Assembly: GCA_902463265.1 (NCBI GenBank)
Contig: CABQEV010000002.1
Coordinates: 186,001-250,000 of the forward strand
DNA length: 64,000 nt
Direction of reading: 5' to 3'
Source: UMGS1889 sp900556055
Lineage (GTDB): Bacteria; Bacillota; Clostridia; Oscillospirales; Ruminococcaceae
In this document: positions 25,247-33,322 of the stretch, piece by piece
How positions within the stretch are numbered: the stretch's first letter is position 1
Layout: each line of letters starts with the position of its first letter
Notes under the pieces: model-generated
What the model was told of the DNA's origin: nothing
The model's database searches: none
Seen by the model: the letters and a program-made list of their open reading frames with translations, nothing else
Made by a program: the position numbers and the translations under genes

Positions 25247-25882
25247 TCACTCCTTTCGGATCCCGAAAATCATGCGTTCTGCAAGTGATGCAATAAGCCG
25301 TGAGGTGTATTTTATAAGTTCCGTCGGGCTGCATTTTTTCATATAATCCGCATATTCATCGGAATTTGTCCTAGGGATATATCCCTCGAAAATACAGTGC
25401 TTTTCCATAAGCATATCCATGTCGGGTATCGAATATTTCCAGTAAGCTTTCGGCATATCGAACAGCCCGGAAAGCTTCAGTATTTTCGCCGTAAAGCTCA
25501 TGCAGTTATATGTTTTCGGTATCGGAAATCCGTGGATAATGGGCATTGTCATCATTGAAAAAAGGTTGAATTCAAGAGTTTTGTCCTTTTCGCAATAAGC
25601 AATAAAATTTCGTATCCTGCGATAATTTTCATCAGGAATATCAAGCGCAAATATTTTGGCTTTGAATGCTTTGTGGCTGCCGAATGCATAAAAATCACGC
25701 TTTTCATGCATAAATCCCGCATCAGCGGGCAGATAGTGCCGCCTCCTTGAAAACGACAGAAAATCGGTCATTTCAGGCGAAAGACTGACAGCGATATGAG
25801 TATACCCGTATCCCGAAAAAAGCCTTGCAAAGCATCCAAGACCCGTATGTGCTTTTATGAGAACAACATAAATTTTCTTCAC
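25247..25882 (-). CDS. Papain-like (NlpC/P60/LRAT-type) protein of the phosphonolipid operon
   Basis: A 211-residue protein I cannot name. GYGYTHIAVSL near residue 25 contains a His following the first strand, and TYNCMSFTAKILKLSG near 130 has a Cys at the start of a helix. This His-before-Cys order fits circularly permuted papain-like enzymes (NlpC/LRAT/YiiX group), several of which are lipid acyltransferases or amidases. It lies between CDP-alcohol transferase and PEP mutase, overlapping the former by 4 bases; a step on the lipid is an attractive inference. Confidence 0.5.
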   Translation of the reverse strand: MKKIYVVLIKAHTGLGCFARLFSGYGYTHIAVSLSPEMTDFLSFSRRRHYLPADAGFMHEKRDFYAFGSHKAFKAKIFALDIPDENYRRIRNFIAYCEKDKTLEFNLFSMMTMPIIHGFPIPKTYNCMSFTAKILKLSGLFDMPKAYWKYSIPDMDMLMEKHCIFEGYIPRTNSDEYADYMKKCSPTELIKYTSRLIASLAERMIFGIRKE

Positions 25883-26544
25883 TTTTCCGTTCCTTTCAGT
25901 CGTCTGAACAGCTGTATCTGCAAGCGCACCATTTCAAAATATGTTGGGATAAGACCGACTGCGATGATAATATCCGCAATTTTAAATCCCACGCCGAACA
26001 GCGTAAATATCGGCTTGCTGCCGAATATCATACTTAGCACAGACAGCAAAGTGTAGGTGATATGCGCTTCGATAGGACCCAGTCTTGGAAACAGAAATTC
26101 ATTCAGATAGATTATGTAATTCATTGCCGTGACGTTTATAATGCCGTAAACAGGCGCTGCGAATATCATGACTTCAAGGCTGCCGTAAGGCGAGAAACCG
26201 AGTGCGATCATAAGAAATGTCGAGAAAAGCACGTCCGTGATAAGGTCAAAATATGCGCCTGCTTTCGAGGACATCTGCCGCTCTCTCGCAATATATCCGT
26301 CAAGATCGTCAGCGACAAGATGCACCGCCAGACCAATGATCGTGCCGATAAAAAACATCGGCGAGATGTTCGTGAGAAGTGTGGATATTATCGAAAAAAG
26401 TCCGCCTAAAGCACTTATCAGCGTCATTTGATTAGGTGTCATATTTTTCGGGATATGCTTTCCGATGCGCCTGTAAAGAAACTGCTGAAAGCCTGTTTCA
26501 AGTCTGCTCGGGATTATTTTTTTCACAGGATTTGTGTAAGCCAT
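25879..26544 (-). CDS. CDP-alcohol phosphatidyltransferase family protein
   Basis: A 221-residue integral membrane protein with about six hydrophobic segments. The full family motif D-x2-DG-x2-AR-x8-G-x3-D-x3-D is present (Asp 79 to Asp 104; DDLDGYIAR then GAYFDLITD). The family moves a CMP-activated group onto an alcohol. With a PEP mutase and nucleotidyltransferase in the same operon, I infer coupling of a CMP-phosphonate to a diacylglycerol-like acceptor. A conventional phospholipid role cannot be excluded by sequence. Confidence 0.85.
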   Translation of the reverse strand: MAYTNPVKKIIPSRLETGFQQFLYRRIGKHIPKNMTPNQMTLISALGGLFSIISTLLTNISPMFFIGTIIGLAVHLVADDLDGYIARERQMSSKAGAYFDLITDVLFSTFLMIALGFSPYGSLEVMIFAAPVYGIINVTAMNYIIYLNEFLFPRLGPIEAHITYTLLSVLSMIFGSKPIFTLFGVGFKIADIIIAVGLIPTYFEMVRLQIQLFRRLKGTEK

Positions 26545-26545
26545 T

Positions 26546-27877
26546 TTATCCTCCGAATTTAAACATATTTTTTATGATCGAGCGAATGTAATATCCGTAA
26601 TCGACAAAATCGTAAATTCCGTCTTTATACCCTCTGATAAAAAGCCGCAGAACAAGCATATGATAATGAAAATAATACGCCGAAACGCTCATGTGAGCAG
26701 GTTTTACGACGACATGCAGATAATCCCATTCGGCGGGATCATCGGAAATTATCCTGTCCCTGTACTGCTCAAAAAGCGGGCTGTTAAGCTCGGGCGTGAA
26801 CACCGAAACAGCCGTGTGAAGCAGCTTGTGGGAGGTTATCCAGCGGTAAATATCACGAAAATTTTTTGACGTAAAATCGGGATCGACGATGAACATTCCC
26901 ATAAGATTAATGCCGACGCTGTTTGTTATCTGCACGGCTTTTTCGTTTGCGTTTATGTCGGTCATTTTGTTGTAGCTTTCAAGGTGCGTATCGTCCGCCG
27001 ATTCAAGCCCCGCAAGAATGTAGTAAAAGCCTATCTCCTTCAGTTCTCTGATGATATCGGGATTTTCTGCAATGAAATCCGCTCTGCCGTAGCAGACATA
27101 TTTTTTGCGGATATTACGTTCTTTTATCAGCGATATAAAGCGCATTATCCTGTGTTTGTCAATGAGAAAATCATCGTCGATAAAGTAGATATTATCGCAT
27201 TTTATATCTGCGATCTCATCGACAACGCTTTCAATGTCACGGCAGGAATATACGCCGCAGTTCAGCCTGTTTCTGCTGCAGAATTTGCATTTGAACGGGC
27301 AGCAGTATGCGGTTCTGACGTGTGCGCATGGAGAAAGCTCAAGGTATCTGTATCGGTCGGAATGTTCATAAAACTGCGATCGGTCGGGGAGGGGAAGTCT
27401 GTTTATGTCAAACGGCTTCGGCGGATTTATCCTCTGTTCGCCGCCAGATCTGAAGCATATCCCGTCAATGCTTTCTGGATCGCTGCCGCATATTATTTCA
27501 ATTATCCCGAAAATATCAAATGATGTGAAAACATAGTCAACATATTCCGAGAAAAATCTCATGTAATTATGCTGAGCATGAAGTCCGCCGACCGCTGTTA
27601 TGCTGCCGCAGATCTCCTTTGCCGCACGGCAGTATTCAAGCATGAAGCGTTCCTGCCTTGTCCGTCCGCAGACGTAAACAAAGTCGGGACTGAACTCTTT
27701 TATAACATCTGCTGCGGGTATGGTTTCGACCTGTCCGTCCCATATTTTCCACGGGATATTTTTTTCGTTCAGCAGCGTGCAGATGTATTCGAGTTCAAGC
27801 GGTTCGTTGTCGATAACGCCTGCAAAATTATATTTTGTCCGTGAGATCTCGGGGTGGATAAGCAGGACTTTTTTCAT
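26546..27877 (-). CDS. B12-binding-domain radical SAM protein
   Basis: A 443-residue protein with an N-terminal Rossmann-like cobalamin-binding region (~1-130: KKVLLIHPE, AVGGLHAQHN) and a radical SAM domain whose cluster motif is CPFKCKFC (Cys 193, 197, 200), followed by IYFIDDDF. No DxHxxG lower-ligand motif is evident. This class includes C-methyltransferases; Fom3 methylates cytidylyl-hydroxyethylphosphonate in fosfomycin synthesis. Genes for each Fom3 precursor step are in this operon, so methylation of the CMP-phosphonate is a specific hypothesis. Modification of the lipid chain is the alternative. Confidence 0.82.
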   Translation of the reverse strand: MKKVLLIHPEISRTKYNFAGVIDNEPLELEYICTLLNEKNIPWKIWDGQVETIPAADVIKEFSPDFVYVCGRTRQERFMLEYCRAAKEICGSITAVGGLHAQHNYMRFFSEYVDYVFTSFDIFGIIEIICGSDPESIDGICFRSGGEQRINPPKPFDINRLPLPDRSQFYEHSDRYRYLELSPCAHVRTAYCCPFKCKFCSRNRLNCGVYSCRDIESVVDEIADIKCDNIYFIDDDFLIDKHRIMRFISLIKERNIRKKYVCYGRADFIAENPDIIRELKEIGFYYILAGLESADDTHLESYNKMTDINANEKAVQITNSVGINLMGMFIVDPDFTSKNFRDIYRWITSHKLLHTAVSVFTPELNSPLFEQYRDRIISDDPAEWDYLHVVVKPAHMSVSAYYFHYHMLVLRLFIRGYKDGIYDFVDYGYYIRSIIKNMFKFGG

Positions 27878-27882
27878 GGCTT

Positions 27883-29481
27883 TTACCTCACAAGTTCGTT
27901 GTATGCGACCTTTCCGACAAGTGTTTTCGGCAGCAGATCACGGAATTCATATTCCCTCGGAACAGCGTATGACGCAATGCATTCGGCACATTTTTCACGC
28001 AGCTTTTTTTCCGCTTCTTCATGTGTGATACCGTCTTTCAGCACGGCAAATGCCTTGACATATTCGCCCCTTATTTCATCGGGAATACCTACAACCGCAC
28101 ATTCCGTCACAAAATCGAAAGAGCTTATCACATTTTCGATCCCCTGAGGATAAATGTTGTAGCCGTTTGAAACTATGACACGCTTCAGACGCTGCCTGAA
28201 ATAAACATATCCGTCATTGTCCATGAAGCCCAGATCGCCTGTGTGAAGCCAGATGTTTCCGTCATCATGCAGCCTAAGCGCAAGTGCTGTTTCATTTGGA
28301 TCATTCAGATATCCCTTCATCACTGTCGGACCGCGCATGATTATCTCGCCGATATCGCCGTGCGGCATTTCGCAGTTGTTTTCATTGTCCCAGATCATGT
28401 AAAACATATCCGCATACGGCAGACCGACAGTGCCTTCTTTTTCACATTTTTCGGGCATAAGGCACGTTCCTGTGACACATTCCGTAAGCCCGTAGCCCTC
28501 ACGGATAACAGCCTTGCAGCCGTGTTCGGCAAGCACTTTGTCAAGCTTTCTTTTCGTTGAAACAGACAGCGAATCTCCGCCCGATATCACGCATTTCAGA
28601 TAGTCAAGCCTGTTTTTTCCGAAGCCGCTGCGAAGCATATATTCGTAGATGGACGGCACTCCTGCGATAACATTCGGCTTGTATTTCACGACAAGTTCGT
28701 TGAATTTGCCTGCCCTGAATTTAGGCAGGATCATTGCAGTTCCGCCGAGAGAAAGCACTGTGTGTATACAAACGCCCAGCCCGAAACCGTGGAATATCGG
28801 CATGACGGAAAGCACTCTGTCGCCCTGAGAAAGAACGCCGCAGCCGTCTATGCTCTGTATTGCGAGTGCGTTGAAATTAAGGTTTGTCAGGACTATCCCT
28901 TTGGGTTTGCCTGTCGTTCCGCCGCTGTAAAGGATAGCCGCAGTGTCGCTGCCTTTGCCCGTATCAGCAACTGTTTTCGGGCGGCGTTTCATAAGCGTGC
29001 TGATATTTGGGTATGGCGTTCTGACGGAATGTCCCGAGATGCGGTATGCTGTTTTCATCGCAAACGGCATATATTCATCGGGAGATACTGTGATGATACG
29101 GGCTGTTTTTATCTCCGAAAGCTTTTCCGCTGCGGAATCAAGCGCAATGATAACATGGCTCCTGCTGAGAGATATGTAATATTCTATCTCGGGACGTGAC
29201 GAGAGCGGGTGTATCATATTCGCAGCCGCACCAAGCTTATTTACGGCATAAAATATAAAAACAGCCTGCGGTATATTGGGCAGGATAATTGAAACATTAT
29301 CGCCCTTTTTTACGCCTGTTTCCGAAAGCAGCTCAGCATATTCATCTGCTGTTTCAATAAGCTTTTCGTAGCTTATTTTGCGTGAAAAATATTGGAGCGC
29401 ACAGCTTTTCGGATATGCTTTGGCACGTTCCGAAACAAACTTATAAAGCGAGCAGCCGGGATATTCAAGATGTCTTTCCAT
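27883..29481 (-). CDS. Long-chain acyl-CoA synthetase/AMP-dependent ligase
   Basis: A 532-residue ANL-family ligase from ATG 29481, which follows GGAG by 6 bases; the longer frame lies inside the acyltransferase gene. The AMP-binding P-loop is YSGGTTGKPKG (~190), with IREGYGLTECV, the adenylation TGDLGFMD motif and the C-terminal catalytic Lys in KTLVGKVAYNEL. It activates a carboxylate, most likely a fatty acid, through an acyl-AMP. Its place beside a PlsC-type acyltransferase suggests supply of acyl groups for the phosphonolipid. Confidence 0.87.
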   Translation of the reverse strand: MERHLEYPGCSLYKFVSERAKAYPKSCALQYFSRKISYEKLIETADEYAELLSETGVKKGDNVSIILPNIPQAVFIFYAVNKLGAAANMIHPLSSRPEIEYYISLSRSHVIIALDSAAEKLSEIKTARIITVSPDEYMPFAMKTAYRISGHSVRTPYPNISTLMKRRPKTVADTGKGSDTAAILYSGGTTGKPKGIVLTNLNFNALAIQSIDGCGVLSQGDRVLSVMPIFHGFGLGVCIHTVLSLGGTAMILPKFRAGKFNELVVKYKPNVIAGVPSIYEYMLRSGFGKNRLDYLKCVISGGDSLSVSTKRKLDKVLAEHGCKAVIREGYGLTECVTGTCLMPEKCEKEGTVGLPYADMFYMIWDNENNCEMPHGDIGEIIMRGPTVMKGYLNDPNETALALRLHDDGNIWLHTGDLGFMDNDGYVYFRQRLKRVIVSNGYNIYPQGIENVISSFDFVTECAVVGIPDEIRGEYVKAFAVLKDGITHEEAEKKLREKCAECIASYAVPREYEFRDLLPKTLVGKVAYNELVR

Positions 29482-30112
29482 TTTTGCTCCAATCGTCAAA
29501 TGATGTGAAATGTTTCTCTGACAGGATTTTTTCATCGGTGATATTCCGCAGCAGATCCGCAACCGCATTATACAGCTGTCTGTTGGATGCTTCAAGGTCA
29601 TCTCCCGCATAAAAAGGCTCGCCGAACATCACGGTGAGATTTCCCGAAAACAGCTTATAATCACCGGCAACCGCATAGGGGAGTACAGGTGCGCCGGTTT
29701 TCTTTGACAGCGAAACTGCGCCGAATTTGAACGGCAGAAGAAGCTCGTTCGTGTAATTACGCTTGGCTTCGGGAGAAAGATTTACCGCATGACCGTCATT
29801 CAGTGCATCGGCTGCGGCATATAAAGCACTCCTGTTTTCCTTGCTGTGCAGATCGACGGGGATAGCCTTAACGCCCCTGAAAACAAACCCGAACGGACCG
29901 TCATGCAGATCCTTTTTTGCGAGAGTCCTGACTATTCTTTTTGTGCATATGTCGATAAGAATGGGATCAAGTGCGTGCTTGTGATTTCCTGCGATTATTA
30001 CTGCGCCGCCACTCGGTATTTTTTCCGCACCTATGATCTTTGGACGGTATAAAAGCAGAAAAATCGGCTTGAAGATAAAACGCAGAGTTCTGTAAAATAT
30101 GTCTCCGTTCAT
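29465..30112 (-). CDS. 1-acylglycerol-3-phosphate acyltransferase-like (PlsC family)
   Basis: A 215-residue acyltransferase with the catalytic HX4D motif in AGNHKHALDP (~41-50), the substrate motif in NLSPEAKRN (~112-120, replacing the usual FPEGTR with SPEAKR), and VLPYAVAG. An N-terminal hydrophobic helix anchors it. It overlaps the acyl ligase gene by 17 bases. Likely role: acylating a glycerol backbone for the lipid acceptor. The altered FPEGTR block hints at a non-standard acceptor. Confidence 0.85.
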   Translation of the reverse strand: MNGDIFYRTLRFIFKPIFLLLYRPKIIGAEKIPSGGAVIIAGNHKHALDPILIDICTKRIVRTLAKKDLHDGPFGFVFRGVKAIPVDLHSKENRSALYAAADALNDGHAVNLSPEAKRNYTNELLLPFKFGAVSLSKKTGAPVLPYAVAGDYKLFSGNLTVMFGEPFYAGDDLEASNRQLYNAVADLLRNITDEKILSEKHFTSFDDWSKNGKTS

Positions 30113-30121
30113 GTCGCACCC

Positions 30122-30340
30122 TTACTTTATCATCTGAGATGCTTTTTCGATCGTACCTCGGCATTTCCCGATAATTACGGGTGCATTCACGGCAGCTGCC
30201 GCCGCAACGCATACGCATGCTGCCATAGCTGTCCATTTTATCCATGAATTCCGCTTTTTCGGCTTGACATCTTCAGCTGCATATGCAATAAGATCGTCAT
30301 CGATGCAGCCCATTTCATAAAAAATATTTTCGGCAGTCAT
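30122..30340 (-). CDS. Short membrane anti-sigma-like protein (72 residues)
   Basis: The N-terminus MTAENIFYEMGCIDDDLIAYA resembles the sigma-binding end of anti-sigma proteins of this group. KKRNSWIKWTAMAAC leads into one membrane segment (~35-55), and only ~18 residues remain outside. The gene overlaps the sigma gene by 4 bases and is followed after 9 bases by plsC. Usual partners have external domains of 200 residues or more (compare 5194-6105), so this is either a minimal anti-sigma or one that lost its sensor. No frameshifted remainder is seen. Confidence 0.6.
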   Translation of the reverse strand: MTAENIFYEMGCIDDDLIAYAAEDVKPKKRNSWIKWTAMAACVCVAAAAAVNAPVIIGKCRGTIEKASQMIK

Positions 30341-30897
30341 AGCGGATAACCTTCCTTTTCGAGATATTTTTTCAGCTTGTTTCTTGTCCTCATGAGCATT
30401 ACTTTTACATTGCTCTCAGTCATGGAAAATCGTTCGGCAATATCCTCAACGGGATCGCAGAACCAGTATCTTCTGATGAAAACGCTGCGTTTCTTTTCGG
30501 GTAGCGTCCTTAGAAAATCGGATAAAATGTCACGCAGCATTATTCCGTCGGCATTTGCGGCGGTGTCATCGGTTGACGGGATACATTCCGCAAGTTCGCC
30601 TGTAAGCTCGGAAATCACCGCCGACCGCTTTTCACACTTTTCTGAGCGGTATCTGTCGAGCGCCGCACTTCTCGTTATTTTCGCAAGGAACGCAAAGAAA
30701 TATGTCTTGGGACGATGCGGCGGGATCCTAAGCCACGCTTCCTTGTAGGTGTCATTTTCACATTCTTCGGCGGTGAAAAAATCGCCTGTTATGTTCATTG
30801 CTATCCTGCGCAGCGAAGCACCGTATTTTTCCATAGTATGTCTGACTGCCTCGCTGTTCCGTGACAGGTAAAGGTCAACAATATCGCTGTCTTCCAT
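30337..30897 (-). CDS. ECF sigma factor heading the phosphonolipid operon
   Basis: A 186-residue sigma factor. Region 2 is in FTAEECENDTYKEAWLRIPP (~43-62). Region 4 is LPEKKRSVFIRRYWFCDPVEDIAERFSMTESNVKVMLMRTRNKLKKYL in pieces (PVEDIAERF, TESNVKVMLMRTR). Ribosome site AAAGGAG. It is the first gene of an eleven-gene minus-strand run, with an ECF-like -35/-10 upstream that fits self-activation. I infer that it controls the lipid pathway. Confidence 0.88.
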   Translation of the reverse strand: MEDSDIVDLYLSRNSEAVRHTMEKYGASLRRIAMNITGDFFTAEECENDTYKEAWLRIPPHRPKTYFFAFLAKITRSAALDRYRSEKCEKRSAVISELTGELAECIPSTDDTAANADGIMLRDILSDFLRTLPEKKRSVFIRRYWFCDPVEDIAERFSMTESNVKVMLMRTRNKLKKYLEKEGYPL

Positions 30898-30936
30898 TGA
30901 TGATGCTCCTTTCGTAATATTTGCGTCTTTACTTAA

Positions 30937-30965
30937 TATATCGTTTTTTCTGCGGACAGGTTACA
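30937..30965 (-). promoter_or_regulatory. Candidate autoregulatory ECF promoter
   Basis: Read on the minus strand, TGTAACC is followed after about 15 bases by CGATAT. This fits the AAC-type -35 and CG-type -10 of ECF-dependent promoters and lies ~40 bases before the sigma gene. Confidence 0.5.
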
Positions 30966-30985
30966 CATTATCAAAAAATATTTCG

Positions 30986-31013
30986 TTGAAATTTTATATG
31001 CATATGCTATTAT
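30986..31013 (+). promoter_or_regulatory. Promoter of the GNAT gene
   Basis: TTGAAA (30986-30991), 16 bases, TATTAT (31008-31013). Confidence 0.55.
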
Positions 31014-31032
31014 AAAGATGAAGGGACGTGTT

Positions 31033-31461
31033 ATGATGATAGAGATAAAATTATCGAAAAATCTCACCGAAGATGCAAAATATATCCGCACCGAAGTATT
31101 TGTGAATGAACAGGGATTTTCCGCTGAATTTGATGATACAGACAATACTGCGCTGCACTGCGTTCTGTACTCCGACGGAAAAGCCGCAGCAGTCGGCAGA
31201 ACATATCCCGCCGATGCAGAGGGTTCGGTCTATGCGATTGGCAGGATAGCCGTGCTTCCCGAGTTCCGCAAGGGAGGACTGGGCAGTAAGGTCGTTACCG
31301 CACTTGAACAGGCGGCAGAGGGCATGGGCGCAGTAAGAACCGAACTTTCAGCTCAGGTCAGAGCGTCCGATTTTTACCGTACTCTTGGATATGAGCCGAC
31401 AGGTGAGGAGTATCTCGATGAATATTGTCCGCATATAAAAATGGTAAAATCGCTTATATAA
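31033..31461 (+). CDS. GNAT acetyltransferase (ElaA-like)
   Basis: A 142-residue acetyltransferase from ATG 31033 (or 31036) after AAGGGA. RTEVFVNEQGFSAEFDDTD (RxEVFVxEQG, ~18-36) is the ElaA-type N-terminal signature. The acetyl-CoA loop is IGRIAVLPEFRKGGLGSKVV, with RKGGLG (~83-88). It ends with YEPTGEEYLDEYCPHIKM. Substrate unknown. It stands alone between divergent operons. Confidence 0.85.
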   Translation: MMIEIKLSKNLTEDAKYIRTEVFVNEQGFSAEFDDTDNTALHCVLYSDGKAAAVGRTYPADAEGSVYAIGRIAVLPEFRKGGLGSKVVTALEQAAEGMGAVRTELSAQVRASDFYRTLGYEPTGEEYLDEYCPHIKMVKSLI

Positions 31462-31524
31462 TGGATTTTTCACATTGATCGGCTTTCTCATATTATATCG
31501 TAAATATGGCTTTTTTGCAAGCAT

Positions 31525-31560
31525 GAAAAAGAGCGTCCGCACGAAAATGTGCAGACGCTC
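31525..31560 (-). terminator. serS terminator
   Basis: On the minus strand GAGCGTCTGCAC pairs with GTGCGGACGCTC (one mismatch) followed by TTTTT. Confidence 0.85.
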
Positions 31561-31575
31561 GGTTTTTTGCATAGA

Positions 31576-32856
31576 TTATTTGCCGATGAATTCCTTGCCG
31601 CCCATGTAAGGCCTGAGTGCAGCAGGGATGCTGATAGAACCGTCAGCATTGAGGTTGTTTTCAAGGAATGCGATAAGCATTCTCGGAGGAGCAACAACGG
31701 TGTTGTTAAGAGTGTTTGCAAGGTGCTTGCCGTTCTTGCCGTTGATCCTGATCTTAAGACGTCTTGCCTGAGCATCGCCGAGATTTGAGCAGCTTCCGAC
31801 CTCAAAATATTTCTTCTGACGTGGTGACCATGCCTCAACGTCAACAGACTTGACCTTGAGATCAGCAAGGTCTCCGGAGCAGCATTCAAGTGTTCTTACG
31901 GGGATATCCAGCGAACGGAACAGATCAACAGTGTTCTTCCAGAGCTTGTTGTACCATTCCATAGCGTCTTCAGGCTCGCAGACAACGATCATTTCCTGCT
32001 TTTCAAACTGATGGATACGGTAAACGCCTCTTTCTTCGATTCCGTGAGCGCCCTTTTCCTTTCTGAAGCAGGGGGAGTAGCTTGTAAGTGTGAGAGGAAG
32101 CTGTTCCTCGGGGATAATAGTGTCGATAAACTTACCGATCATGGAATGTTCACTTGTACCGATAAGGTAAAGATCCTCGCCTTCGATCTTGTACATCATA
32201 GCATCCATTTCAGCAAAGCTCATAACGCCTGTAACAACTTCGCTTCGGATCATGAAAGGAGGAACGCAGTAGGTAAATCCTCTGTCGATCATGAAATCTC
32301 TTGCATAGGAGATAACAGCAGAGTGAAGTCTTGCGATATCGCCCATAAGATAATAGAAACCGTTTCCTGCAACCTTTCTTGCGCTGTCGAGATCAATGCC
32401 GTTGAGTCTTTCCATGATCTCGGTGTGGTATGGGATCTCAAAATCGGGTACCTTAGGCTCGCCGAAACGCTCGACCTCGACATTTTCGCTGTCGTCCTTG
32501 CCGATAGGAACGCTCTTGTCGATAATGTTAGGGATGACCATCATTATCTTCTTTACCTTTTCATTCAGCTCAGCCTCGAGAGCCTCAAGCTCAGCCAGAC
32601 GCTCGGATTCGGCAGTGACTTTCTTCTTCATTTCCTCTGCTTCTTCCTTCTTGCCCTGACCCATAAGAGCACCGATCTGCTTTGAATACTTGTTTCTCTC
32701 GGAACGCAGCGCATCAGCGTCCTGCTTAGCCTTTCTTGCCTTTGCGTCCAGGTCAATTACCTCGTCAACGAGGGGGAGCTTATCGTCCTGAAACTTGTTC
32801 TTGATGTTCTGCTTAACGATGTCGGGATTTTCTCTTAAAAATTTGATATCCAGCAT
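31576..32856 (-). CDS. serS: Seryl-tRNA synthetase
   Basis: A class II aminoacyl-tRNA synthetase of 426 residues starting MLDIKFLRENPDIVKQN at ATG 32856. An N-terminal coiled coil (~30-105) is followed by motif 2 (CFRKEKGAHGIEERGVYRIHQFEK, split FRKEKG and RIHQFEK) and motif 3 (NTVVAPPRMLIAFLENN). The longer upstream frame would run into the T-box terminator. Expression is controlled by the T-box leader just upstream. Confidence 0.97.
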   Translation of the reverse strand: MLDIKFLRENPDIVKQNIKNKFQDDKLPLVDEVIDLDAKARKAKQDADALRSERNKYSKQIGALMGQGKKEEAEEMKKKVTAESERLAELEALEAELNEKVKKIMMVIPNIIDKSVPIGKDDSENVEVERFGEPKVPDFEIPYHTEIMERLNGIDLDSARKVAGNGFYYLMGDIARLHSAVISYARDFMIDRGFTYCVPPFMIRSEVVTGVMSFAEMDAMMYKIEGEDLYLIGTSEHSMIGKFIDTIIPEEQLPLTLTSYSPCFRKEKGAHGIEERGVYRIHQFEKQEMIVVCEPEDAMEWYNKLWKNTVDLFRSLDIPVRTLECCSGDLADLKVKSVDVEAWSPRQKKYFEVGSCSNLGDAQARRLKIRINGKNGKHLANTLNNTVVAPPRMLIAFLENNLNADGSISIPAALRPYMGGKEFIGK

Positions 32857-32880
32857 TTTTGATTCCTCCAAATAAAAATA

Positions 32881-33096
32881 AAAAAACACCCATGGGAAAA
32901 CTCCCAAGGGTGCGGATAAACGCACGGTGCCACCTTGAATTTTAACTCTCTCCCTTAACGCAGGAATACGTCACCGTTCATCACGGGCGGCTCAGAAGCG
33001 GAAATAACATACCGTCTGCGGAGATTTTCACCGTGCATCTCCTCTCTGAAAGCAGAAAAATATGCAAATTCTTCGTCAATGCCTTTAACTTTTCTC
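32881..33096 (-). promoter_or_regulatory. T-box riboswitch of serS
   Basis: On the minus strand the leader contains the T-box core AAGGTGGCACCGTGCG (32921-32936). A terminator hairpin CACCCTTGGGAG/CTCCCATGGGTG-type stem follows, ending in seven T residues (32881-32912). Upstream stem regions (GAGAGGAGATG...) reach to ~33096. Uncharged tRNA-Ser should stabilise the antiterminator. I could not place the specifier codon with confidence. Confidence 0.88.
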
Positions 33097-33125
33097 ATTA
33101 TATCACCGTTTTATGCTATTGTCAA
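33097..33125 (-). promoter_or_regulatory. serS/T-box promoter
   Basis: Minus-strand TTGACA (33120-33125), 17 bases, TATAAT (33097-33102): perfect consensus. Confidence 0.88.
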
Positions 33126-33193
33126 GGTATTTTTTATATTTTGCGGAATAATACAAAAAACCGCATCTGAGTTAATCTCAAACACGGTCTGAA

Positions 33194-33280
33194 TGGTGCG
33201 GATAGCAGGACTTGAACCTGTACCCCCTTGCGAGGACTAGCACCTGAAGCTAGCGCGTCTGCCGATTCCGCCATATCCGC
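33194..33280 (-). tRNA. tRNA-Leu (anticodon CAG)
   Basis: Class II tRNA with acceptor GCGGATA/TATCCGC, D-arm TGGCGGAATCGGCAGACGC, anticodon loop TTCAGGT (CAG), long variable arm, T-arm GGTTCAAGTCC and encoded CCA. It has its own consensus promoter. Confidence 0.93.
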
Positions 33281-33322
33281 ATATATTGTTGAATTTTGCA
33301 GTTTGTGCAATCAACAATATAT
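33281..33322 (-). repeat. Hairpin in the tRNA-Leu precursor leader
   Basis: ATATATTGTTGA (33281-33292) pairs perfectly with TCAACAATATAT (33311-33322), and inside it TTGCA pairs with TGCAA. It fills the whole space between the -10 and the mature 5' end. Confidence 0.7.
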
